Part shown: one piece after another, positions 33,565 to 41,406 of the stretch
Position numbering within the stretch: the stretch's first letter is position 1
Layout of the letters: the number at the start of each line of letters is the position of its first letter
From: Delftia acidovorans
Lineage (GTDB): Bacteria; Pseudomonadota; Gammaproteobacteria; Burkholderiales; Burkholderiaceae_C
Reading direction: 5' to 3'
NCBI GenBank assembly: GCA_031286585.1
Contig: JAITUC010000052.1
Location: forward strand, 1-64,000
DNA: 64,000 nucleotides
Translations under genes and position numbers: made by a program
The notes under the pieces: model-generated
Seen by the model: the letters and a program-made list of their open reading frames with translations, nothing else
Told to the model about the DNA's origin: nothing
The model's database searches: none

Positions 33565-34554
33565 TCAGGGCTTGCCGTCCTGCCAGGGCATTTCGGTCCA
33601 GAGCTTGCGAAAGCCCGCCTCGGTGCGCTCCAGCTCGGCCGCGTAGGCGGGCGGCGCCAGGTAGCGCAGCGGCGCGTACATGGCCTCGGCCTGCTGCCTG
33701 AACTGCGGGTCGGCCGCGATGGCGGCCACGGCATCGACCAGCCTTTTGCGCACGCCTTCGGGCAACCCCTTGGGCGCGGCCAGGCCGCGCAGGGATGCCA
33801 GCTCGATATCGATGCCCTGCTCCTTGAACGTAGGCACCTGCGGCGCCAGCGAGCTGCGCGCGGCCGACATCTGGCCCAGCAGGCGGATGGGAGTGCCGCC
33901 CTTCTGGTAGGCCAGCACCTCGCCCACGTTGATGGCGCCAATGGTGATCTGCTGGCCCGTGGCGGCGGCGCGCACCTCGCCCGCGCCCTTGTAGGGCACA
34001 TGGGTGAGCTGCGTGCCCGTGGCCTTGGCGAACAGCAGCATGGCCAGGTGGTCGTCCGAGCCCGTGCCCGTGGTGCCCACGGTCACGGCGCCGGGGTTGG
34101 CCCGGGCGTAGGCGGCCAGGCCGGCCAGCGTGGTGATGGCATTGCTGTTGTGGATGGCAAAGCCGCCCGGGTCGTCCACCAGGTTGCCCAGCAGGTCGTA
34201 CTGGCTCCAGTGGAAGCTGCTCTTGCGCTCGATGGGGATGGTCAGCACGTTGGGCGTGTTGATGAAGCCGATGGTGTAGCCATCCGGCTTGGCCCGCGCC
34301 AGTTCGCCAAAGCCGATGCCGCCGCCCGCGCCGGGGCGGTTGAGCACGACCACGCTGCCGCCCAGCTTCTTTTCCAGGTGGCGGGCCAGCAGCCGCGCCA
34401 CCAGGTCGGTGCCGCCGCCGGGCCCGTAGGCCACGATCATCTCGATGTTGCGCGAGGGATAGGGGGCCTCGCTCTGGGCCTGTGCCAGGGCCGGCAGCGC
34501 CATGCAGGCGGCGGCCAGGCCTGCGCACAATGCGCGCCTTGCTTGCTGTGTCAT
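33565..34554 (-). CDS. Bug/TctC-family periplasmic solute-binding protein
   Basis: A 329-residue receptor from the ATG at 34554, with signal peptide residues 1-26 (CMALPALAQAQS), then YPSRNIEMIVAYGPGGGTD and the HVPYKGAGEVRA ligand loop. The pairing of two Bug proteins in tandem (44-base gap to the next) is uncommon. They differ in the ligand loops (HIPYKGTAPA versus HVPYKGAGEV), so they probably bind different acids of the same pathway. It follows the 2-hydroxyacid dehydrogenase gene. Confidence 0.9.
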   Translation of the reverse strand: MTQQARRALCAGLAAACMALPALAQAQSEAPYPSRNIEMIVAYGPGGGTDLVARLLARHLEKKLGGSVVVLNRPGAGGGIGFGELARAKPDGYTIGFINTPNVLTIPIERKSSFHWSQYDLLGNLVDDPGGFAIHNSNAITTLAGLAAYARANPGAVTVGTTGTGSDDHLAMLLFAKATGTQLTHVPYKGAGEVRAAATGQQITIGAINVGEVLAYQKGGTPIRLLGQMSAARSSLAPQVPTFKEQGIDIELASLRGLAAPKGLPEGVRKRLVDAVAAIAADPQFRQQAEAMYAPLRYLAPPAYAAELERTEAGFRKLWTEMPWQDGKP

Positions 34555-34618
34555 CTTTGTCTCCTCGGTAGCCCTTTGCAGAGGCCTGCGGGCTTTGCTT
34601 GTGGTTGCTGGACAGGGA

Positions 34619-35659
34619 TCAACGGGACGGGAACAGGGCCCGGGCGATGCGCTCGCGCGCATGCGGCCAGACCTCGGGGTTGACCAGGCGTGCGGGCCGC
34701 TGGCCGTTGGCCAGCAGTTGCACGATCTGGGTGGCAGCCAGCTCGGCATTGTTGCGCCGGGCCTCGTGCGTGACACCGGCGGTGTGGAAGGTGGCCACCA
34801 CCTGGGGCAGGGCCAGCAGCGGATGGGAGGCGGGCGGCGGCTCCTGGTCCCAGACATCGAGCCCCGCGCCGGCCAGGTGGCCACGCGCCAGGGCGGCGTG
34901 CAGGGCGGCCTCGTCATGGATGCCGCCGCGCGCCGTACTCACGAAGATGGCGCCCGGCTTCATGGCCGCAAAGGCAGCGGCGTCCATGAGCCCCAGGGTG
35001 GAGGCATCGCGCGGGCAATGCAGGGAGACGATGTCCGAGCGCCGCAGCAGTTCGTCCAAGCCGACGGCCTCGGCCCCGCGCGCCGCCAGGCCGGCCGCGT
35101 CATAGGCCGGGTCGCAGCCGATCACCTGCATGCCGAAGGCCCGGCCCAGGGCCGCGACGCGGCTGCCGGCCTCGCCCACGCCCACCAGGCCCAGGGTGCG
35201 GCCGCGCAGCTCGTGGCCCATTACGTCCTCGCGGCTGAAGCCCCGGGCGGGGGCGCGCAGCAAGCGGTCGGATTCGTTGATGCGGCGCAGCACGGACAGC
35301 ATCAGGCCGATGGCCATCTCGGCCACCGAATCCGCATTGCCGCCCGACTGGTTCATCACGGCCACGCCGGCCCGCGTGCAGGCCGCGATGTCGATGGTGT
35401 CGCAGCCCGAGCCGCTGGAGGACACGGCCAGCAGTTCGGGGCAGCGCGCCAGCAGGTCCGCCGTGGCGAACCAGTGGCGTGGCAGCTCGTCCTTGGCGGC
35501 CGTGATCTGGTAGACCTGTGCGCTGGCCAGGGCCCGCCAGGCAGCGGCATCGTCGCCCTCGCGCCGGCAGGTGACCAGTTGCACGCCAGGTGCGGCCGAG
35601 ACGATGCGGTCAAAGGCCGCATCCAGCCAGTAGTCGAAGCGGACCACGCGGCGGTTCAT
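34619..35659 (-). CDS. D-isomer-specific 2-hydroxyacid dehydrogenase
   Basis: A 346-residue NAD(P)-dependent dehydrogenase. The Rossmann motif is GLVGVGEAGSRVAALGRAFG (GxGxxG), the Arg-binding loop is VSTARGGIHDE (substrate Arg), Glu is in DVWDQEPPPASH, and catalytic His is in THEARRNN or TFHTAGVTH. It interconverts 2-oxoacids and D-2-hydroxyacids. The ATG at 35659 overlaps the upstream aldolase stop (ATGA), so the genes are translationally coupled. Together with the FMN hydroxyacid oxidase and RraA-like aldolase it suggests catabolism of a branched or substituted hydroxydicarboxylate. Confidence 0.9.
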   Translation of the reverse strand: MNRRVVRFDYWLDAAFDRIVSAAPGVQLVTCRREGDDAAAWRALASAQVYQITAAKDELPRHWFATADLLARCPELLAVSSSGSGCDTIDIAACTRAGVAVMNQSGGNADSVAEMAIGLMLSVLRRINESDRLLRAPARGFSREDVMGHELRGRTLGLVGVGEAGSRVAALGRAFGMQVIGCDPAYDAAGLAARGAEAVGLDELLRRSDIVSLHCPRDASTLGLMDAAAFAAMKPGAIFVSTARGGIHDEAALHAALARGHLAGAGLDVWDQEPPPASHPLLALPQVVATFHTAGVTHEARRNNAELAATQIVQLLANGQRPARLVNPEVWPHARERIARALFPSR

Positions 35660-36336
35660 CACAGCACCCCCTTGGCGGCCAGCGTGCGCGCCACCCAGGA
35701 ACGGTCCGCGCGGCCTGCGGCAATGGCGGCGAGCACGTCGGCCTCGTCGCGCTGTATGGCCTCCACGCGGTCGGCAATGGCGGCGGCCTCGGCGGCGGGC
35801 ACGGCCAGCAGGCCGTCGCCGTCGCCCAGCACCAGGTCGCCCGGGTGGACGACCATGCCGTCGATGCTGACGGGCACATGCAGCTCGCCGGGGCCGTCCT
35901 TGTAGGGTCCACGGTGCGAGACGCCGCGCGCATACACGGGCAGGCCGTGCTGGCCGATGGTGTCGCTGTCGCGGATCAGCCCGTCGATGACGATGCCGGC
36001 CGCGCCGCGCGCCATCATCAGCGCCAGCATGATCTCGCCAATGATGGCGTTGGGCCCGGCGCCGCCCGCGTCCACCACGATCACGTCGCCGGGGCCGCAG
36101 ATGTCGATGGCCTGGTGCACCATGAGGTTGTCGCCGGGCCGCGTGCGCACGGTCAGCGCGCGGCCCACCAGCGGCCCCTGGCGCCGGTGAAAGGGCCGCA
36201 GCGCCGAGGTGCCCGTGGTGCGGCTCATGGCGTCGCTGACATTGGCGACCGGAAAGCCGCGGTAGCGCTGCAGCAGCGCATCGCCAAGGGCGGCCTCGGG
36301 CCGGGCGTGGATGTGGAATCCGGGAATCTTGCTCAC
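35659..36336 (-). CDS. RraA-family 4-hydroxy-4-methyl-2-oxoglutarate aldolase-like protein
   Basis: A 225-residue protein of the RraA/HMG-aldolase family, with VANVSDAMSR near the N-terminus and, in the active-site region, GGAGPNAIIGEIMLALMMARG and VIDGLIRDSDTI (the Arg and Asp of the metal and substrate site). It probably cleaves a 4-hydroxy-2-oxoacid to pyruvate. The GTG at 36336 is taken as start because GGAG lies 8 bases upstream. An ATG at 36405 would add a Ser/Asp/Thr-repeat leader (DTDTNTDTDGD) overlapping the oxidase gene. It is coupled to the next gene by an ATGA overlap. Confidence 0.85.
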   Translation of the reverse strand: MSKIPGFHIHARPEAALGDALLQRYRGFPVANVSDAMSRTTGTSALRPFHRRQGPLVGRALTVRTRPGDNLMVHQAIDICGPGDVIVVDAGGAGPNAIIGEIMLALMMARGAAGIVIDGLIRDSDTIGQHGLPVYARGVSHRGPYKDGPGELHVPVSIDGMVVHPGDLVLGDGDGLLAVPAAEAAAIADRVEAIQRDEADVLAAIAAGRADRSWVARTLAAKGVL

Positions 36337-36394
36337 TGCTGTGTCTCCGTCTGTGTCTGTATTCGTGTCTGTGTCGATACTGCTGTCTTGCCGC

Positions 36395-37630
36395 TCAGAA
36401 CGCATCCCAGGCCTGCGCGTGGCGCACGCAGGCCGGCGTGATCTGGTCCAGGCGCGTGGCGCCCAGCATGGCCATGTCGCGCAGCACCTCCTCGCGCAGC
36501 AGGGCCATGGCGTGGTCCACGCCCGCCGGCCCGGCCACCGAGGCCGCATAGTTGAAGGGCCGGCCCACGAAGACGCAGCGCGCCCCCAGGGCCAGCGCCT
36601 TGAGCACGTCGGTGCCCCGGCGCACGCCGCTGTCCAGCATCACGGGCAGGCCGGGCACGGCGCGCACGATGCCGGGCAGCACGCGCAGCGGCGCCACGGC
36701 GCCATCGAGCTGGCGCCCGCCGTGGTTGGAGACAATGAGGCCGTCGGCGCCGTGGTCGCGCGCCAGCACGGCGTCTGCGGCCGAAAGAATGCCCTTGACC
36801 ACGAGTTGCCCCTGCCAGCGCCGGCGGATGGCGGCCAGATGCGGCCAGGCCAGGTGCGAGCGGTCCGAGAAATCACGCATCACGCTGGCCGACAGGATGG
36901 GCGCGCCCCGGTGCGCGTAGTTGTTCTCGAAATGCGGCATGCCGTGGCGCCACAGCGTCTTGAGAAAGCTGCCGAACAGCCAGCGCGGGTGGCTGATGCC
37001 CTGCCAGGCCAGGCCCGGCCCGGGCCGCAGCGGCGTGGAGAAGCCGGCGCGCACATTGTTCTCGCGGTTGGCAGCCACGGGCGTGTCCACCGTGATCACC
37101 AGGGTCTGCACGCCGGCGGCGGCCACGCGGTCCAGCAGCGCATCGATCTGGCCCTGGTCGCCCGGCAGGTAGGCCTGGAACCAGGTGTGGGGCGCGGCCG
37201 CCATCACCTCCTCCAGCCGGATCAGCGAGGAGCCGCTCATGATGGCCGGCACGCCCGCCTGCTGCGCGGCCCGGGCCAGCACCAGGTCGCCCCGGTAGAC
37301 CGACAGCGCGGCAATGCCCATGGGCGCCACGCCGAAGGGAGCGCCGTAGCGGCGCCCGAACAGCTCGAAGGAGGGATCGCGCTGCGCCACGCCCACCAGC
37401 GCGCGCGGCACGAAGGCCAGCTCGGTAAAGGCGCGGCGGTTGTCCGCCAGCGAGGCGTTGTCCTCCACCGCCCCGCTGATGTAGGCATGGATGGGGCGTG
37501 GAAGATGGCGCCGGGCCAGCCGCTCGAAGTCATCGAGCGACAGCACCTGGCGCAGGCGGCGCGGCGGCCTGGCAGGGGCTGGCGCGGAGACTGCGCAAGC
37601 GGGGTCGGAGGGCACGGTGTTGGCAGGCAT
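36395..37630 (-). CDS. FMN-dependent alpha-hydroxy acid oxidase/dehydrogenase
   Basis: A 411-residue enzyme of the lactate/glycolate oxidase family. It shows the IHAYISGAVEDNASLADNRR opening, the FMN-binding MGIAALSVYRGD segment, the active-site loop IVSNHGGRQLDG with catalytic His and Arg, and DSGVRRGTDVLKAL. It oxidises L-2-hydroxyacids to 2-oxoacids. The N-terminal 25 residues are Pro/Ala-rich. It is the first gene of the operon that continues into the aldolase, dehydrogenase and two Bug genes, and it faces a divergent LysR gene across 83 bp. Confidence 0.92.
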   Translation of the reverse strand: MPANTVPSDPACAVSAPAPARPPRRLRQVLSLDDFERLARRHLPRPIHAYISGAVEDNASLADNRRAFTELAFVPRALVGVAQRDPSFELFGRRYGAPFGVAPMGIAALSVYRGDLVLARAAQQAGVPAIMSGSSLIRLEEVMAAAPHTWFQAYLPGDQGQIDALLDRVAAAGVQTLVITVDTPVAANRENNVRAGFSTPLRPGPGLAWQGISHPRWLFGSFLKTLWRHGMPHFENNYAHRGAPILSASVMRDFSDRSHLAWPHLAAIRRRWQGQLVVKGILSAADAVLARDHGADGLIVSNHGGRQLDGAVAPLRVLPGIVRAVPGLPVMLDSGVRRGTDVLKALALGARCVFVGRPFNYAASVAGPAGVDHAMALLREEVLRDMAMLGATRLDQITPACVRHAQAWDAF

Positions 37631-37681
37631 TGCCGGCCAATGTAGAAGGGCCCACTCACAAAGAAAAGCGAAATAAATAGG

Positions 37682-37697
37682 AATCGATATTTCGATT
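37682..37697. promoter_or_regulatory. Palindrome AATCGA-TATT-TCGATT
   Basis: In the AT-rich 83-bp gap between the hydroxyacid operon and its LysR gene, AATCGA (37682-37687) is inverted as TCGATT (37692-37697). It lies 16 bases before the LysR start, a position suited to autorepression and to divergent activation. It fits no standard operator that I can name. Confidence 0.45.
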
Positions 37698-37713
37698 TTG
37701 GAAGAATGTCGCC

Positions 37714-38634
37714 ATGACCCTCAAACAGCTCGAAGCCTTCTACTGGGCCGCCACCTGCCTGAACTTCACCGTGGCCGCCGACCGCGTGCACCTGTCGGTC
37801 TCATCGCTGTCCAAGCGCATTGCGGAGCTGGAGGCCTCGCTGGGCGTGCAGCTGTTCGACCGCAGCGGCCGCGCCGCCGAACTCACGCCCCAGGGCGAGC
37901 AGTTGCTGCCGCGCATCCGCGAGCTGCTGCACGGCGCTGCCCAGCTGCGCGAGGCGGCAGGCCGCAGCGTGGGCCTGCAGGGCCGCTGCCGCATCGGCTT
38001 TGGCGAGCTCAGCGGCCTGACCTGGCTGCCCCGGCTGGTGCAGCGCGTGTCCGAGCGGCATCCGGACCTGCAGCTGGAGCCCCACACCGACATCGGCCAG
38101 GTGCTGGAGCAGCGCATCGTCGACGGCGAACTGGACTGCGTGGTCATCGCCGGGCCATCGTCGCGCAGCAGCCTGGCCTTCGAGCAGGTCGCCCAGGTGC
38201 GCTTCGTCTGGGCCGCCAGCGACGACTTCATCGCCCGCGCAGGCACCCACCAGCCCCGGCGCCTGGTGCGCGAGCAACTGCTGATCGCCCTGCCCACCGG
38301 CTCGGGCGCCACGCGCACGCTGGACGAATGGCTGGGGCGCCACGGCCTGGCCGTGGAGCGAAGCCTTTCCTGCAACAGCTGGGGCGCCGTGGTGGGCATG
38401 GTGGTGGACGGGCTGGGCTTCACCTACATGCCCGAGCAATGGGCCCTGGCCCTGCAGGAACGCGGCCGCCTGCGCGTGCTGGACGGCGGCACCGAAGCGG
38501 GCAGGCACAGCGCCCTGGCCCCGCTGACCTACACCGTGCAATGGCGCCGCGACGACGCCCGGCCGCTGATCACGGAGATGCGCGAGATCATCCGCAGCGT
38601 GATCGATTTCCCGGCGCCGCGCTGTTTGAGTTGA
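37714..38634 (+). CDS. LysR-family transcriptional regulator
   Basis: A 306-residue LysR protein (winged helix at residues 1-62: LKQLEAFYWAATCLNFTVAA, then LSVSSLSKRIAELE; effector domain from about 90). The ligand pocket region includes VVIAGPSSRSSLAFEQV. It is divergent from the FMN oxidase operon and is presumably its activator. It is followed by a 9-bp-stem hairpin and a strongly AT-rich stretch, so transcription likely stops near there. Confidence 0.92.
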   Translation: MTLKQLEAFYWAATCLNFTVAADRVHLSVSSLSKRIAELEASLGVQLFDRSGRAAELTPQGEQLLPRIRELLHGAAQLREAAGRSVGLQGRCRIGFGELSGLTWLPRLVQRVSERHPDLQLEPHTDIGQVLEQRIVDGELDCVVIAGPSSRSSLAFEQVAQVRFVWAASDDFIARAGTHQPRRLVREQLLIALPTGSGATRTLDEWLGRHGLAVERSLSCNSWGAVVGMVVDGLGFTYMPEQWALALQERGRLRVLDGGTEAGRHSALAPLTYTVQWRRDDARPLITEMREIIRSVIDFPAPRCLS

Positions 38635-38660
38635 ATATCACTGATTTCAGGGATATTCAA
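38631..38660 (+). terminator. Hairpin at the end of the LysR gene
   Basis: TTGAATATC (38631-38639) pairs with GATATTCAA (38652-38660), a perfect 9-bp stem with a 12-base loop that includes the stop codon. It has no T tract, so it may equally be an operator for the following AT-rich promoter. Confidence 0.4.
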
Positions 38661-38927
38661 AATGACAATTCTTCAGCAACCTAATGAAAAATCATTATCA
38701 ACAATAATCATTCAAAAATGAATTGACAAAGCAATATCGATTCAAAATATCAATCAAAATAAAGTGCCGCCCCATAGACGCACTCATTCTTCGCATGAAT
38801 TTCTTGGAATATTGAAAATCGTTTCTCAAAGAAATTTGACAATCCTTTGCAAAAACTGCCTATGATTTAACAACCACTTTCAATTATTCCCCGCTGAACT
38901 TCTGCGTTTCCAGCCGGTTTTCCATTC
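38635..38927. other. AT-rich promoter region of the tail-collar/adhesin cluster
   Basis: About 290 bp with base composition sharply lower in G+C than everything around it, including runs such as AAAAATCATTATCAAC and repeated ATATC/GATT words (38733-38757). It contains no convincing gene. The sequence looks like a xenogeneic promoter segment of the kind silenced by H-NS-like proteins. Its 3' end holds the sigma-70-like promoter listed next. Confidence 0.6.
38836..38866 (+). promoter_or_regulatory. Sigma-70-like promoter
   Basis: A perfect -35 TTGACA (38836-38841) is followed after 19 bases by TATGAT (38861-38866), then about 60 bases to the ATG at 38928. The spacer is two bases longer than ideal, so the promoter may need an activator. 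It is the clearest promoter in the window and would drive the whole cluster up to the terminator at 45685. Confidence 0.55.
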
Positions 38928-39770
38928 ATGAGCACTGCGCCTGCCAATACCAGTCTCCGCAGCCCTCACGCCGAATCCGGCGGTGCGCTGGCCCTTCAAC
39001 CCATTGATTCCGGCGATGAAGCCGCTCTCCTGGCCATCTTCGCCTCCACACGCGAGCAGGAGCGTGAACACTTCGGCTGGCCCGAGGAGCAATGGAATGC
39101 CTTCATTCGCCAGCAATTCATTGCGCAGCACACGCAGTATTCAACGGCCTATGCCAACCCCAGTTTCGATCTTGTGCTGCGCGATGGCGAGATAGCGGGC
39201 CGGCTGTATGTGGACCGCAGCCCGCAGGAAATCCGCGTGGTGGATATCGCCCTGCTTCCCAGGCACCGTCGCCAGGGCGTGGGGCGGCAGTTGCTGCAGG
39301 CTTTGACGGAGGAGTCCGATGCCCTGGGCATTGACCTGGGCCTGCATGTGGAGAAGAACAACCCTATTCTCAGCCATTACCAGCGCCTGGGCTTTGTCAT
39401 CGAGACTGATCGCGGCGTGTACTGGTACATGCGCCGCGCGCCGCAGCCTGCGCGCATGCCCTGCCCAGAGGATTTCGCCAGCCTGGTCGGCACCGATTTC
39501 GCGTTACAGCTCCCCGGTGCCGCGCCGGTGGCACTGCGCCTGGAAAAGGCCACGGTCACGCAGGGATTGCTGGCCTCGCGCTGCTCGCTGCTCTTCAAGG
39601 GGCCCGACATCGGCCGCCCGACCCACGACACCTACCTACTTTCCCACGAACGCCTGGGACGCTTTGCCCTGTTCCTGGGGCCCGTCGTGAATGCGGAGCC
39701 GGGGCAAACCCGCTACCAGGCACTCATCACACGCATGAACACGTCGATCAAGGAGGAGGAGACGCCATGA
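38928..39770 (+). CDS. GNAT acetyltransferase fused to a DUF6916-like domain
   Basis: A 280-residue two-domain protein. Residues 20-165 are a GNAT acetyltransferase: DGEIAGRLYVD, then IALLPRHRRQGVGRQLLQAL with the acetyl-CoA P-loop, then YQRLGFVIETD. Residues 180-275 resemble DUF6916, a small beta domain found beside tail-collar proteins (FASLVGTDFALQL, SLLFKGPDIGRP, LGRFALFLGPVV). Its stop overlaps the start of the first collar gene (ATGA), so it belongs to that unit. The acetyl acceptor is unknown; modification of a collar protein is one possibility. Confidence 0.8.
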   Translation: MSTAPANTSLRSPHAESGGALALQPIDSGDEAALLAIFASTREQEREHFGWPEEQWNAFIRQQFIAQHTQYSTAYANPSFDLVLRDGEIAGRLYVDRSPQEIRVVDIALLPRHRRQGVGRQLLQALTEESDALGIDLGLHVEKNNPILSHYQRLGFVIETDRGVYWYMRRAPQPARMPCPEDFASLVGTDFALQLPGAAPVALRLEKATVTQGLLASRCSLLFKGPDIGRPTHDTYLLSHERLGRFALFLGPVVNAEPGQTRYQALITRMNTSIKEEETP

Positions 39771-40288
39771 GCGAGGCATATATTGGAGAAATTCGTCTTT
39801 TTGCGGGCAACTATGCTCCCGAGAACTGGGCATTGTGCAACGGCAGGCTGCTGAACATCGCCGAGTACAGCGCACTCTTCGTGGTGCTGGGCACCACCTA
39901 TGGCGGCGACGGCGTCGTCCAGTTCGCACTGCCCGACCTGCAGGGCAGGCTTGCCGTCGGCCAAGGCCAGGCGCCTGGTGGCACCAACCGCGTCATGGGC
40001 CAGCAGATCGGTGCGGAAGACGTAACGCTGAATATCAGTCAGCTGCCCGGGCACACCCACCAGTTCTCGGTAGCTGGCGCCGCCAGCACCGGCAAGCCGC
40101 AACAGCAGGTACCGGCAGCCGTCACGGGCTTCAACCTCTACGCCCCCTCATCCGCAGCGACTGCCGCCACTCTGGGACCCAGCTCGGTGCAGATCGTCGG
40201 CGGCGGGCAACCGCACAACAACGTCATGCCCAGCCTGGTGCTGAGCCACATCATCTGCCTCATCGGCAACTTCCCCAGCATTTCATAG
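39767..40288 (+). CDS. Phage tail-collar domain protein 1 (MdpB-like)
   Basis: A 173-residue tail-collar domain protein. It opens MSEAYIGEIRLFAGNYAPEN and has WALCNGRLL, a FALPDLQGRLAVG motif, and LNISQLPGHTHQF (the PGHTH signature), ending in SHIICLIGNFPS. There is no signal peptide. Collar proteins of this kind occur in phage tails and also, in triplets, at non-phage loci. No other phage genes are near. Its product is followed after 18 bases by the next paralogue. Confidence 0.9.
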   Translation: MSEAYIGEIRLFAGNYAPENWALCNGRLLNIAEYSALFVVLGTTYGGDGVVQFALPDLQGRLAVGQGQAPGGTNRVMGQQIGAEDVTLNISQLPGHTHQFSVAGAASTGKPQQQVPAAVTGFNLYAPSSAATAATLGPSSVQIVGGGQPHNNVMPSLVLSHIICLIGNFPSIS

Positions 40289-40306
40289 CACGGACAGGAG
40301 CATTTC

Positions 40307-40807
40307 ATGGACCCCTTTGTCGGAGAGATCCGCGCATTCGCCTTTGGCCAGGCCCCGAGGGGCTGGCTGCTGTGCAACGGAGCGCTTTTGTCGATCAATA
40401 CGAACCAGGCCTTGTTTTCGCTGCTGGGCACCCGATACGGCGGCAATGGCTCGACGACCTTCGGCGTGCCCGATCTGCGGGGTCGCGCGCCCATTGGATT
40501 CGGCGGCAGCGTTGTGCTCGGCATGATCGACGGCACGGAAAGCGTCACGCTGACCTCCAGCCAGATGCCCCAGCATACCCACCAGCTGCTGTCCAGCACC
40601 ACGGTAGCCACCACCAACGCTCCCGCCGGCAACGTCATGGCCGAGGCCGCCAACGGCCTGGCTGCCTATGGCGCGCCCACCAATTCCTTCATGGCAGCCC
40701 CCGCCGTGGATATCAGCGGCGGCAGCCAGCCTCACCAGAACATGCAGCCCTCGCTGGTCATCAACTGGTGCATCGCCAACTACGGGATCTTCCCGACCCG
40801 CGACTGA
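40307..40807 (+). CDS. Phage tail-collar domain protein 2
   Basis: A 166-residue paralogue of the preceding gene: MDPFVGEIRAFAFGQAPRGW, LLCNGALLSINTNQALFSLL, FGVPDLRGRAPIGFG, MPQHTHQLL, and the C-terminal NWCIANYGIFPTRD. It keeps the collar fold with the QHTH motif. It lies within the three-gene array, with a 27-base gap to the third copy. Confidence 0.9.
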   Translation: MDPFVGEIRAFAFGQAPRGWLLCNGALLSINTNQALFSLLGTRYGGNGSTTFGVPDLRGRAPIGFGGSVVLGMIDGTESVTLTSSQMPQHTHQLLSSTTVATTNAPAGNVMAEAANGLAAYGAPTNSFMAAPAVDISGGSQPHQNMQPSLVINWCIANYGIFPTRD

Positions 40808-40834
40808 ACAAGCCTCCCCCAAGGAAACATCCCT

Positions 40835-41377
40835 ATGGCAGATCCCTTCTATGGCGAGGTCCGCGTGTTCGGCTTCTCCTTCGCCCCTGTCAACTGGGCC
40901 TTTTGCGCAGGCCAGACCATACAGATACAGCAGAATGCAGCGCTTTTTTCCGTCATCGGAAACCGGTTCGGCGGTAACGGGACCACCAACTTCATGCTAC
41001 CCAATCTGCAGGGCAGAGCCGCCATGGGCACCGGCACCGGACCTGGGCTGAGCACCCGCAACATCGGCGAAACCATGGGCACGGTCACCGAAACGCTGAC
41101 CATCGCGCAGATACCGGCGCACAGCCACGGCATCAGCGCCCAGGGCGCCAGCGCATCGACAGCCATCCCCAGCGGCAACCTGCTGGCGCAGGGCATGCAA
41201 GGCGTCCCTCCCCGGGGCAGCGCCAGACCCACCTATGCGGCGGGACCGGCCACTTCGGCCATGGCGCCGACAGCGCTGCTGCCCGCCGGCGGAAGTCAGC
41301 CCCACAGCAATCTTCAGCCTGTGCTTGCGCTGAACTTCTGCATCTGCCTGTACGGCGAATACCCCGTCAAGCCCTGA
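40835..41377 (+). CDS. Phage tail-collar domain protein 3
   Basis: A 180-residue third paralogue: MADPFYGEVRVFGFSFAPVN, NFMLPNLQGRAAMGTGTG, IPAHSHGIS (with AHSH in place of the usual HTH), and LALNFCICLYGEYPVKP. A Shine-Dalgarno (CAAGGAAACATCC) precedes the ATG. It is longer in the variable loop than the other two. The three copies have diverged, so the array is not a recent duplication. Confidence 0.9.
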   Translation: MADPFYGEVRVFGFSFAPVNWAFCAGQTIQIQQNAALFSVIGNRFGGNGTTNFMLPNLQGRAAMGTGTGPGLSTRNIGETMGTVTETLTIAQIPAHSHGISAQGASASTAIPSGNLLAQGMQGVPPRGSARPTYAAGPATSAMAPTALLPAGGSQPHSNLQPVLALNFCICLYGEYPVKP

Positions 41378-41406
41378 CGCTCTTCCACCATCAGCCATTG
41401 CCCGCC

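Noticed and set aside
32564..34528. Apparent 654-residue fusion of two Bug receptors
   Set aside because: The upstream half is a different frame of the second receptor gene; each receptor has its own signal peptide and start.
38928..41377. Prophage remnant
   Set aside because: Only collar-domain genes are present, with no integrase, capsid, terminase, lysis or other tail genes and no attachment-site repeats seen.
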